From: Chitinophagaceae bacterium
GTDB taxonomy: Bacteria; Bacteroidota; Bacteroidia; Chitinophagales; UBA10324
Length of the DNA stretch: 64,000 bases
Direction: 5' to 3'
NCBI GenBank assembly: GCA_016704325.1
Contig: JADJAG010000004.1
Location: 1 to 64,000, forward strand
This document shows, one piece after another, positions 18,982-27,154 of the stretch. Both the position numbers and the translations under genes were made by a program. Under the pieces are notes generated by a model. The model was not told where the DNA came from, made no database searches, and saw only the letters and a program-made list of their open reading frames with translations. The stretch's first letter is position 1; each line of letters begins with the position of its first letter.

Positions 18982-20277
18982 ATGAAGAGCTCTCCCATCC
19001 GTATTTTCCTGTTGCTTGGCCTTATTTCCATAACAGGCGCTCTCATTACGCAGCTTTTCTGGTTACAAAAAGCTATGGTGGAAAAAGGCAATAACTTTGA
19101 TGATAATGTAATATTGTCATTGCGCCGTGTCGCCGAACACCTGGACGTTTCTTCTACCAATTCCATCATCACCCTCGAAGTGGTGCGCAAGGTATCTGAC
19201 CGCACCTTTCAATTGTCGGTTTATGATAAGGTTGACTGCAATGTATTGGAGTATTACCTGCGAACGGAGCTATCTTATCCCAGCTTAGATGTCGATTTTA
19301 CCTATTACATTCTGGAAGCTGAAACGGAGAAGGAAGTTTTCCATAAAGATGTCGACCTTAAAGACCAGAAGAATTTATATGCAGTGAGCACAGACCTGCC
19401 TGTCTTTACACAGGGTGCCCACAATGTTTTGATCTATTTCCCTACGCGCGCCGAATACATCGGTGTTAAGATGACCATCTGGATTTTCTCATCATTCATA
19501 TTGTTGGTGGTTACATTCTTTTTCGTTTACACGATCTTCATCATCCTGCGGCAGTTCAGGCTGGTGGAGATGCAGAAAGATTTTGTAAACAATATGGCAC
19601 ATGAATTCAAGACACCTATTTCTACCATTAATATTTCTGCAGAAACATTGAGCCACTCTGATATCCTGCAGAATCCTGACCGGTTGTACAACTATGTCAA
19701 CATCATAAAGAATGAAACCAACCGCTTACGCAACCAGGTTGATAAACTATTGCAGATCGCCAAAATGGAAAGTGATAAGATTGATTTGCACGTAGAAGAG
19801 ATTAACCTGCACGCACTCATATTGGAATTATTGCCCAACCTGCGTATCCGGATAGATGAGTTGCAGGGTCAGCTTGTATTAAAGCTTGATGCAAAGCATC
19901 ACCTGATAATGGCAGACCGTGTGCACCTGGTTAACATCTTGTATAATTTGGTGGACAATGCTGTTAAATATACGGAGCAAGCACCTGTTATTGAGATTCA
20001 TACCTGGACAGAAGCATCAGAGTTGAACCTGTCGGTTAAAGATTATGGCATTGGTATTGCCGAAGAGTACCGTAAAAAGGTATTTGATAAATTTTTCAGG
20101 GTTCCTACCGGGAATATTCACAACGTGAAAGGGTTTGGGCTGGGACTGCATTACCTCAAGCTGGTAGTTACAGCGCACAAATGGAAGATTAAACTTGAAA
20201 GTGAATTAAATAAAGGCAGTAACTTTATCATTACAATCCCCTTTCTAAAAAAAGAATCCACACATGGCAACAACTAA
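18982..20277 (+). CDS. Sensor histidine kinase
   Basis: The 431-residue protein has a membrane helix at about 7-28, a periplasmic sensor domain of about 135 residues, and a second helix at 165-188. The HisKA domain carries NNMAHEFKTPISTI (phospho-His at residue 207). The ATPase domain has NILYNLVDNAVKYT, DYGIGIAEEYRKKVFDKF and GFGLGLHYLKLVV. It overlaps its response regulator by 14 nt. The plan is that of the Bacteroidota RprX-type kinases. The signal sensed cannot be read from the sequence. Confidence 0.9.
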   Translation: MKSSPIRIFLLLGLISITGALITQLFWLQKAMVEKGNNFDDNVILSLRRVAEHLDVSSTNSIITLEVVRKVSDRTFQLSVYDKVDCNVLEYYLRTELSYPSLDVDFTYYILEAETEKEVFHKDVDLKDQKNLYAVSTDLPVFTQGAHNVLIYFPTRAEYIGVKMTIWIFSSFILLVVTFFFVYTIFIILRQFRLVEMQKDFVNNMAHEFKTPISTINISAETLSHSDILQNPDRLYNYVNIIKNETNRLRNQVDKLLQIAKMESDKIDLHVEEINLHALILELLPNLRIRIDELQGQLVLKLDAKHHLIMADRVHLVNILYNLVDNAVKYTEQAPVIEIHTWTEASELNLSVKDYGIGIAEEYRKKVFDKFFRVPTGNIHNVKGFGLGLHYLKLVVTAHKWKIKLESELNKGSNFIITIPFLKKESTHGNN

Positions 20278-20962
20278 AGCCACCATTCTGTTGGTGGAAG
20301 ATGATATGAACCTGGCTTTTGTAACAAAAGACAACCTGGAAAACAAAGGCTATGCTGTTCAGCATTGTATTGATGGTGTGTCTTGTTTCGAGTTGTTTAA
20401 GAAAGAACAGTTTGATCTTTGCCTGCTCGATGTGATGTTGCCGAAGATGGATGGTATTGCCCTCGCTGAAAAGATCAGGGAGAAGGATAAGCACATCCCC
20501 ATCATTTTTGTTACGGCCAAATCGATGCTGGAAGATAAGATTGCGGGATTCAAAATTGGAGGCGACGATTATATCACCAAACCATTCAGTATTGATGAAT
20601 TGCTCTTTAAGATTGAAGTCTTTTTGAAACGCAGCAAGGTCTTTAATACTACAGATGTTTCGCAAATGCAGTTTACGATTGGTAAGTATGCTTTTGATTT
20701 CGCAAATCTTACCCTACAGCTTAATGGGGTAGAGAGCACACTCACATTACGGGAAGCAGAAGTGTTGCGCTTTCTTGCCATCAACAAAAATGAACTGGTG
20801 CCGCGTGAGAAATTATTGAAACAGATATGGGGTTCGGATGATTACTTTCTCGGAAGAAGCCTGGATGTATTTATTTCCCGGCTACGGAAATATTTGAAGG
20901 ATGATGCTAAAGTGTCTATTGATAATATACATAGTGTGGGTTTTAAGCTGGTGGTGAAGTAA
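20264..20962 (+). CDS. OmpR-family response regulator
   Basis: The 232-residue regulator has a receiver domain with acidic VEDD at 11-14, phospho-acceptor Asp56 (LCLLDVMLPKMDG), and VTAKS with GGDDYITKPFSIDEL. A winged-helix DNA-binding domain follows (TLREAEVLRFLAINKNELVP, WGSDDYFLGRSLDVFISRLR). It is translationally coupled to the kinase upstream. It resembles RprY-type regulators in Bacteroidota. Targets are unknown. Confidence 0.9.
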   Translation: MATTKATILLVEDDMNLAFVTKDNLENKGYAVQHCIDGVSCFELFKKEQFDLCLLDVMLPKMDGIALAEKIREKDKHIPIIFVTAKSMLEDKIAGFKIGGDDYITKPFSIDELLFKIEVFLKRSKVFNTTDVSQMQFTIGKYAFDFANLTLQLNGVESTLTLREAEVLRFLAINKNELVPREKLLKQIWGSDDYFLGRSLDVFISRLRKYLKDDAKVSIDNIHSVGFKLVVK

Positions 20963-21105
20963 GTGCAGTGGAAGCGGCTGCATGCACAATTGACACGCAG
21001 CTCCCCACGCTGAAGCGTGAGGTTATAGGATGCGCGCCAGTATTGGGTTTCAGCATAATCCCCAATACTTTAGTCGGAGAAGAATGATTTCGTTATAAGG
21101 AATCA

Positions 21106-21300
21106 CTTTTCACAGAGAGATCATGGTTTAAATGGATTGGTTGTCACGCAAAGGTCGCAAAGAAAAAATACACAATCCAGTGCTGTGATCTTTACTTCCT
21201 TTGGAACTGCTTTTCACAAAGCGATCATGGTTTAATTGGATTGTTTGTCTCGCAAAGGTCGCAAAGCGCGCAAAGAAAAAACACGCAATCAGGCTGTGAT
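21106..21300. repeat. Two-copy imperfect direct repeat
   Basis: TTTTCACAGAGAGATCATGG...TCGCAAAG recurs about 105 nt later as TTTTCACAAAGCGATCATGG...TCGCAAAG, so the stretch holds two imperfect tandem copies of a non-coding unit with CGCAAAGGTCGCAAAG words. No gene lies in 20963-21548; the rest of the gap is the dispersed repeat at 21310 and a terminator. Confidence 0.6.
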
Positions 21301-21309
21301 ATTTGCTGG

Positions 21310-21463
21310 GTATACGACAATTTGAATATTGATTATAGGGTGTTGAAATTGAGTATTAAGTATTTGAGTAAGTCAGTAAAGCTGAGTACTGATTACAAAA
21401 TAGCAAGTGATCGGCTTCGCCGCAGCAATTTAACCATTTAGCAATTTAACCATTTAACCCCCC
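21310..21463. repeat. Dispersed repeat, copy 2
   Basis: This is the second copy of the repeat at 10110-10262. It shares TGTTGAAATTGAGTATT, AGCAAGTGATCG, CTTCGCCGCAGCAATTTAAC and the CCATTTA-rich end. Both copies have the same orientation. Confidence 0.65.
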
Positions 21464-21496
21464 TATTTGCTTCCATTGGATGACTTGTATAAAGCA

Positions 21497-21525
21497 AAAA
21501 ACCCCCTGCGGAAAGCAGGGGGTTT
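21497..21525. terminator. Rho-independent terminator
   Basis: AAAACCCCCTGC and GCAGGGGGTTTT form a perfect stem with loop GGAAA. It lies 24 nt beyond the stop of the minus-strand gene at 21549 and reads well as its terminator; the T run on the plus side could also serve transcripts from the left. Confidence 0.8.
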
Positions 21526-21548
21526 TGCAATATTAATTCGTGGTTTGA

Positions 21549-22100
21549 TTATTCCATAACCACTTTTGATTCATTTCCGCGGTAGCAATCCAGTTTAAGG
21601 TTGTTATCCATTTGTCTTACCATTGATCCTAACATATCAGTATAGCTGGCAATGTTATTCTCCCTTTTCCAAAGTTCTTCGCGGCGGCAACCAGCTTGTG
21701 GTGCAAACTTGATGCGGTACCACTTGTTGTTTTTATCATATACAAGGGTAAAGGTTTTCGTTTCTGTGCCATTACTCAAGTACAATTCAAAATAGGTAGT
21801 AATCACCAAATCGCGAACCATGGTTGGCACCTTGATGGCATTACCCATTCCTGCATTATCAGCAATCATCAGCGTATAATAATAGCGGGCTGATTCTTTG
21901 CCGTCATACTTAAACGTTCTTGTGCTGTCATACTTTAGTTCAAAGTATATTTTTTTGCCGGGCCAGTTCACTGATTTATCCAGCGTTCCCTTCTGATTTT
22001 GCGTAAGCATCTCCTTCATCAGTACCTGGCTGCTGCCGGCAAACGGAAGGGAGAGCGCAATAATTACTAAAACAGTTTTTATAAGGTTCTTCATGACCAT
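21549..22100 (-). CDS. Secreted hypothetical protein
   Basis: The 183-residue protein starts (M)VMKNLIKTVLVIIALSLPF with signal cleavage likely after GSSQ. The mature part is beta-strand rich (KIYFELKYDSTRTFKYDG, YYYTLMIADN, DLVITTYFELYLSNG) and has two Cys residues. I do not recognise the family. The haloperoxidase gene ends 27 nt upstream on the same strand, so the two may be co-transcribed, ending at the terminator at 21497. Confidence 0.7.
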   Translation of the reverse strand: MVMKNLIKTVLVIIALSLPFAGSSQVLMKEMLTQNQKGTLDKSVNWPGKKIYFELKYDSTRTFKYDGKESARYYYTLMIADNAGMGNAIKVPTMVRDLVITTYFELYLSNGTETKTFTLVYDKNNKWYRIKFAPQAGCRREELWKRENNIASYTDMLGSMVRQMDNNLKLDCYRGNESKVVME

Positions 22101-22126
22101 GTCTTTTTATCGTGAATAATTCAGAG

Positions 22127-23512
22127 TTACTTTTTTGCTTCTGCCGTTCCACCGCTGCCCAGTTTCACATTTTTCAGCAGGTTGTTGGCTACACAACTGC
22201 CTACCGTTACGCCGTCAAGGATAGCTGCTTCGTAGTGTATGCCACCGTACATGCGTGAATACGCGGCTTCCTTAGCGGCAGCATTAAATGATTCGAATTT
22301 CCTTGGGTTTAAGCCGATCACTAAGTTCGTGCTGTCAATGAACTCCACATTATCACCAAAGTAATGGTTAAGTATTGTGGAAGCTGCACCTGAAAATCCG
22401 GAATGGCCTGATGGGTATTCAGGAAATGGAGGTGTTTCCAGGTAAGGTTCCCAATTCGGTTTGTTCATGAATTCTGCAATAAAGGTTATCGGGCGAAGCA
22501 GGTTCGTCCTGTACTTTATTTTCCAAACGGAAATTGCAGCATTGTATTCTGACATTCCAAGATAAGCATATAGTTCACAGGTCTGAGGAAGGTTATATCC
22601 GTTCTTCTTCACTTGTTGTTTGGCAATTTTCATCCAATGGCCCGGTGGAGTATACGTTTCCACGGGATCATCAGCCCAATAAAGTGAGGTAATGCGCTCA
22701 TATTCACTAAATGAGGTATCAATACCATAGAGTTTTTCGCAGAACTTATAGAATTCGGAAGACGGATCCTGATTGAAAGGAATGGTTGGATCCATGTCGC
22801 ACAATTCTGTAGTATCTAATCCAAGAGGGCGCAGTCCGCCGAAATAAGGTTCAAAAGCCGTTTTATCAATATCTGTAGGTTCCCAGAATTCAGGATGTGC
22901 AGGGTCGCCGGCACGTGAGGGTGATTCATAAATATTGTTTTCGCGGGTATAATCGTACTGGTCAGTCTTCATGTATTCAATAAAAGCGTTTGCAAGTTCT
23001 TCCCCGTATTGTTTGGAACGGGCAGAAACATCTGCATTGCCCACTATACTGTCGCGGATATGATTCAACTTATCGTGCATCTGAATCAGTTGAACGGTAT
23101 TGGGTCCCATATAACGGGACATCCCTTCATCACATACCAGGTAAGCGCAACTGTTTAAAACTGTTGGCCAGTCATACTCCATGCTTGCATCAGGTTGTGG
23201 CAATTTGTCCAGACCGGGTAACTGGCCGGCCAGTGAATTACCACCTGGAATACCATGAACCACTGATTCGTACATCGCCGCGCCCAGATAACCCATAGCG
23301 CGTGCTGCCGGTGGTGGGCCTACCCGTTGAAATCGAACCTGATCGAGCAGCATATCTACCCAGGCAAGCGCGATTGAATTGTCAAACTCGGCGGCAGGTT
23401 TGGATTTTTCATTGTAAACATTTCCGCCGGAACTACCCTTGTTTTCACAACTGTAAAAACTGCCGGCTACCAATGCCATGAAGAGCATTAGTACAGGAAC
23501 TGATTTTTTCAT
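22127..23512 (-). CDS. Vanadium-dependent haloperoxidase / PAP2 lipoprotein
   Basis: I place the start at ATG 23512, where MKKSVPVLMLFMALVAGSFY with Cys22 forms a lipoprotein signal; the frame is open further upstream but that part is not protein-like. Of 461 residues, the PAP2/vanadium haloperoxidase triad is present: KIKYRTNLLRP (331-341, vanadate-binding Lys and Arg), EYPSGHSGF (365-373, with the catalytic His) and SRMYGGIHYEAA (419-430, with Arg and the vanadate-linked His). Enzymes of this family oxidise halides or act as acid phosphatases; which applies here is open. It is probably outer-membrane or periplasm anchored. Confidence 0.9.
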   Translation of the reverse strand: MKKSVPVLMLFMALVAGSFYSCENKGSSGGNVYNEKSKPAAEFDNSIALAWVDMLLDQVRFQRVGPPPAARAMGYLGAAMYESVVHGIPGGNSLAGQLPGLDKLPQPDASMEYDWPTVLNSCAYLVCDEGMSRYMGPNTVQLIQMHDKLNHIRDSIVGNADVSARSKQYGEELANAFIEYMKTDQYDYTRENNIYESPSRAGDPAHPEFWEPTDIDKTAFEPYFGGLRPLGLDTTELCDMDPTIPFNQDPSSEFYKFCEKLYGIDTSFSEYERITSLYWADDPVETYTPPGHWMKIAKQQVKKNGYNLPQTCELYAYLGMSEYNAAISVWKIKYRTNLLRPITFIAEFMNKPNWEPYLETPPFPEYPSGHSGFSGAASTILNHYFGDNVEFIDSTNLVIGLNPRKFESFNAAAKEAAYSRMYGGIHYEAAILDGVTVGSCVANNLLKNVKLGSGGTAEAKK

Positions 23513-23782
23513 AAATAATTGATGGGTTAAGTGAGATTTCAAAAAAGCGGAGCAAATGTAATTATTAAACGTTTGGTTCAATTTGCAATGGATATATTTT
23601 TTGTTAATGAAAGTTAAACAATAAAACAGGTCGTTTTTAAGACAAATAGACAAAAAGCTATAGCTTTTCAAAGTTAATTTAAAGCGGCAGGTTTCATTAA
23701 CATGATCAGATTAATTCATTAATCGCATGTTAAAGCCGGCATTATGGATTTGAGGGATCAGGTAACCAGGATCAGGAAATGT

Positions 23783-24163
23783 TCATTTAATGCCCAGTGC
23801 ATTTAACTCTTCCACCGTAACGGTTGGTGGCATTTCCCCATTGCGGATTTTCTGCATCACCAGTTCTGCCACCTGCATGGCCTGCGCCTGTTCTTTGAAT
23901 CCGTCATTTCCGGGCAGGGCAGGAATTGATTTTTGAGAGATCAGCAACTTGCCTTCGGCGAAAATCTCATAACCCCAGGTATCATTTGCAGCAGGAATAA
24001 TGGTGTAGGTGAGTTGCCTGCCGGCATTTGCAGTTGCCTCCGGAAATTGTGGTTGCTCACCGGATGGCAATGTGTTCAAAGGTTGTTGCGCATAGCAGGC
24101 GGCTCCTGCTAAAATGAATAAAGCAACTATAAAAAAAATGCTGATTTGAAGAGGTGTTTTCAT
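23783..24163 (-). CDS. DUF4907-like exported protein
   Basis: The 126-residue protein has an N-terminal signal (SIFFIVALFILAGAACYAQQ) that could be a Sec peptide or end in a lipidated Cys. The mature part TWGYEIFAEGKLLISQKSIP, ALPGNDGFKEQAQAMQVAEL and VMQKIRNGEMPPTVTVEELN matches what I recall of DUF4907. Function unknown. It lies between the haloperoxidase and the Tyr/Trp-rich protein gene, all on the minus strand. Confidence 0.72.
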   Translation of the reverse strand: MKTPLQISIFFIVALFILAGAACYAQQPLNTLPSGEQPQFPEATANAGRQLTYTIIPAANDTWGYEIFAEGKLLISQKSIPALPGNDGFKEQAQAMQVAELVMQKIRNGEMPPTVTVEELNALGIK

Positions 24164-24275
24164 CTTATGAGTATGCTAAGAAAAATTACTTTATATTTTT
24201 TTTATTTCATTTTCTCTTTTTCGATTCAAAGTCAAACGTGTTATGACCCTGTGCGCAATGACCAACTGCCTTATG

Positions 24276-25832
24276 CTATCTCGGCTTGGTTCTCGGTGGA
24301 GCCTGTTTTATTGCCGGAGCGGAAGGCATTGGATTGCGTTCAGGCTTTGAAATGGAAGGCTGTGTCCGGTCCCACGTGCTCTTATGGTATTCCTGTGCCG
24401 GCTGCACCTTATTAAAATCAAATTTTAAGGGCAGATTGCCGGTGCTTTTTTGTGCAGGCATCCTGGCAGCAGGTTGCCTGGCAGGTGCAACTTTCTCAGG
24501 TACTACCACGGCAGGCTGGCGGGGATCTGTCTTCACCTCCTGTTTCCGCCCATTCAATTGCGGGTAGGATGCTCTGTTCTTGTTCAGGAATTCAGTGCGG
24601 CTTATTGGGCTCACCGCATTTTGTTGCTTCCAATCCATCTCAAACTTTCCAAGTTGCCTGATGGCATTCACCCTTACTTCTTCAGAAGCACTCACAAAGT
24701 CTTTGGGGAGATAGGTACTGTTCTCCTGTACCCAGTCTCGCACCACACCGGCATTTTCGCTCGTGCCACCTCTTGGTCCGTAGTAGTGATTTACATAGGC
24801 ATTGCAGACATAAGGATAATCATAGTAATAATTCGGGTGGTAGAAATACCAATAGGTAAAATAAAAAGAAGGCATGCCAAAAACAACGAAGGAACCGTAA
24901 GGATTGTAGTAGAAGCCCCAGTCATACCAGTATGGATAAGGGTACCAATAATAGTAGGGATACCAATGTGGATAGCCAAACCAATAGGAATAAGGGTAGC
25001 ACATGTAATTTTCCAGGTAATTTTCCGGTGGCGGATTACTATAATCTATAGACTGGTTTCCGTTGTCGGCAGCATAAGCTGAAGCAACCTGCTTCAGTTC
25101 GCTTTGCAGGGTAGTGTCTTGCTCGATGGTCTTTTTCCATGCCTCCAGTTCGCTTGCATTTTGACGGGCGACCACAAGACTCAATGAATCAATGGTTTGG
25201 ATCACCCATTGTGGATTGCGGGAATACATATCGCCCATTAAAACCGTCATTTGCAGGTGATCATTGAGTATGCTCAGCACTTCGGGCAGGTAAACGAGCT
25301 CTTTAAGTACCTGCTGCGCAGCAGGCGGGTAAATTTTTAGTATATCATTAAAAGCAAGATTTGATTTATTCTGCTGCTCACTGATAATTTTCAACACATC
25401 ATACTGTTTGGTCCCATAGGTAATTGCTGTTTCCCTTATTTCCTCCGGATATTCTGCTACGATGGCTGTCGCTGTTTTTGTAGTTTTCTTGCCACCCTCC
25501 ACCAATTTGTCGATAAGGCCCGGATACCTGGTGAGGTCCCAGAAAACTTCTTGTTCTTCCCTGGAGAATGAACTGATGGCATTCGCGAAATCAGCGCTTG
25601 TTTTTTTCTGCAACAGCGCTGTCCTGACTATGGCTTCCGGATATTTGGCGGCTTCCAGGATAGATAACCTTACCGTATCAGGATAAAGTACCAGCGCATT
25701 GATGGCTGCGGAATCTTCTTTGGATAGCTGACCTAACCAACCGGTTTGCTGAGCACTCAACAAGTTGGGTAACAAGACGAGATGGCATGCCAACACTGCC
25801 AATTTCAACAAGCTGGCTACTGCTGTTTTCAT
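24276..25832 (-). CDS. Secreted protein with a Tyr/Trp-rich segment
   Basis: The start is taken at ATG 25832 (MKTAVASLLKLAVLACHLVL, a signal peptide ending SAQQ). The first about 250 residues are helical, repeating motifs such as LSILEAAKYPEAIVRTALLQ, which resemble DUF3300-like proteins. Residues about 270-340 are extremely aromatic (YPYSYWFGYPHWYPYYYWYP is one run). The C-terminal third is Pro/Gln/Lys rich and ends KQAPPRTKPR. Tyr/Trp-rich low-complexity stretches suggest surface adhesion, cross-linking or metal binding, but this is speculation. It is translated over its full length without frameshift. Confidence 0.7.
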   Translation of the reverse strand: MKTAVASLLKLAVLACHLVLLPNLLSAQQTGWLGQLSKEDSAAINALVLYPDTVRLSILEAAKYPEAIVRTALLQKKTSADFANAISSFSREEQEVFWDLTRYPGLIDKLVEGGKKTTKTATAIVAEYPEEIRETAITYGTKQYDVLKIISEQQNKSNLAFNDILKIYPPAAQQVLKELVYLPEVLSILNDHLQMTVLMGDMYSRNPQWVIQTIDSLSLVVARQNASELEAWKKTIEQDTTLQSELKQVASAYAADNGNQSIDYSNPPPENYLENYMCYPYSYWFGYPHWYPYYYWYPYPYWYDWGFYYNPYGSFVVFGMPSFYFTYWYFYHPNYYYDYPYVCNAYVNHYYGPRGGTSENAGVVRDWVQENSTYLPKDFVSASEEVRVNAIRQLGKFEMDWKQQNAVSPISRTEFLNKNRASYPQLNGRKQEVKTDPRQPAVVVPEKVAPARQPAARMPAQKSTGNLPLKFDFNKVQPAQEYHKSTWDRTQPSISKPERNPMPSAPAIKQAPPRTKPR

Positions 25833-26008
25833 GGTGCACTTTTTATACAATTCAAAAGTGATCCAAAATTAAGCCAAAGAAGGATCGTGCTGAATGATAA
25901 AGATCAAGTGGTGGTTTGATGCGGGTCATTTTTTACGACGATTGAATGAAGTTAACTTTATGGTTCGAAAAAAGCATAAAGTTAAAATTGAAAAAAGGAG
26001 GATTGAAC

Positions 26009-26458
26009 ATGAACATCATGAAAAAAGAAACCGAAAATCTCCCGTTTGTAAAATCAGTATTCTCTGATTTTTTTGATACGGGTATAGACAAATTCTTCGA
26101 CTTTAACCTGGATAACAAATGGTTTAAGAAGATTCCGGCTACAAATATCTGGTCAGATGAAAAAGCATATACTATTGAAGTAGCTGCTCCGGGATTGAAG
26201 AAGGAGGATTTTAAAGTGACCATCGAAAATGACATGCTGCATATCAGCGCAGAAAAGGAAGAATCGAAAGAAGAGACCAAGAAGAACTTCACACGTCGTG
26301 AGTATAACTTCAATTCTTTCAGCCGTTCCTTCTATGTTCCTGATGTGGTAAGTATGGAGAAAATTGATGCTCACTATGAAAATGGCTTATTGCGGCTTGT
26401 ATTGCCCAAGAAAGAAGAGGCAAAGAAAAATGGCGCCAAAAAAATAGCCATTAGCTAA
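26009..26458 (+). CDS. Small heat-shock protein, Hsp20/alpha-crystallin family
   Basis: ATG 26009 follows AAAAAAGGAGG at good spacing, so it is preferred to the open frame reaching 25946. The 149-residue protein has a short N-terminus, then the alpha-crystallin domain from ATNIWSDEKAYTIEVAAPGL to the C-terminal beta strands (YENGLLRLVLPKKEEAKK), ending with KKIAIS where IAI is the I-x-I/V oligomerisation motif. It binds unfolding proteins in the cytoplasm. A terminator follows at 26526. Confidence 0.93.
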   Translation: MNIMKKETENLPFVKSVFSDFFDTGIDKFFDFNLDNKWFKKIPATNIWSDEKAYTIEVAAPGLKKEDFKVTIENDMLHISAEKEESKEETKKNFTRREYNFNSFSRSFYVPDVVSMEKIDAHYENGLLRLVLPKKEEAKKNGAKKIAIS

Positions 26459-26525
26459 TAGGATCGTGAGATTCCTGAAAAAGCAATAAGTGGAGTTGAA
26501 AACAAACTCCTTCCATTTAGTTAAG

Positions 26526-26549
26526 CGGCGGACACTGTCCGCCGTTTTT
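26526..26549 (+). terminator. Rho-independent terminator after hsp20
   Basis: CGGCGGAC and GTCCGCCG form a perfect eight-base-pair stem with a three-base loop, followed by TTTTT. It starts 68 nt after the hsp20 stop. Confidence 0.75.
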
Positions 26550-26604
26550 ATTGGGATATAAGCAGCAATTGATATAAATCACGCATGAATTCAGAGTTAG
26601 AGCA

Positions 26605-26990
26605 ACATAAATGTCGCTTTACATTTTGCACCGTCTTATGTCTTACATCTTATGTCCTTACTACCACATCCTGGCTCCTGCATCCTGGTTCCTGGTTCCT
26701 GCTTCACGCGAATTACTCTTCTCTTCAATACAGCTGGTAAAATCAACATAAATGTCCCTCTACATATAGCCCCGTCTTAAGTCTTACATCTTATGTCCAT
26801 CATCCCGCATCCTGGCTCCTGGTTCCTGCATCCTATAAATCATTCTTCTCTTCAATACAGCTGGTAAAATCAACATAAATGTCCCTCTACATATAGCCCC
26901 GTCTTAAGTCTTTCGTCTTAAGTCCTTCATACCCCATCCTGATTCCTGGTTCCTGGTTCCTCTCTCCCAATTCCCACTATTTTGTTAATG
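26605..26990. repeat. Three tandem imperfect copies of a ~130-nt unit
   Basis: ACATAAATGTC starts near 26605, 26746 and 26873, each followed by a TCTTAAGTCTTACATCTTA-like stretch and then by CATCCTGGCTCCTGGTTCCT. Copies 2 and 3 are nearly identical over about 75 nt, including CTTCAATACAGCTGGTAAAA. It is non-coding and fills most of the gap between hsp20 and the first CRTAC1 gene. It is not a CRISPR: there are no short constant repeats with unique spacers. Confidence 0.7.
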
Positions 26991-27154
26991 AAAACTTAAA
27001 CCCACAATCCGCAAGGTATAAGTTGATAAATTTGTCGCCTTGTATGACTCAACCATTGAACCACCGGTTAGAAAAAATCCTTTCGCGTCCTATCTGAAAT
27101 GATTCGTGGCTTCTTTTCCATTTTAAAAATTCAACAACCCATAAATTGCACACC

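Noticed and set aside
24450..25082. Long open frame on the plus strand
   Set aside because: It is the complement of the Tyr/Trp-rich coding region on the minus strand, whose codons create a stop-poor opposite frame.
26605..26990. Possible CRISPR array
   Set aside because: The repeated unit is long (about 130 nt) with similar sequence throughout; there are no short constant repeats with unique spacers and no cas genes nearby.
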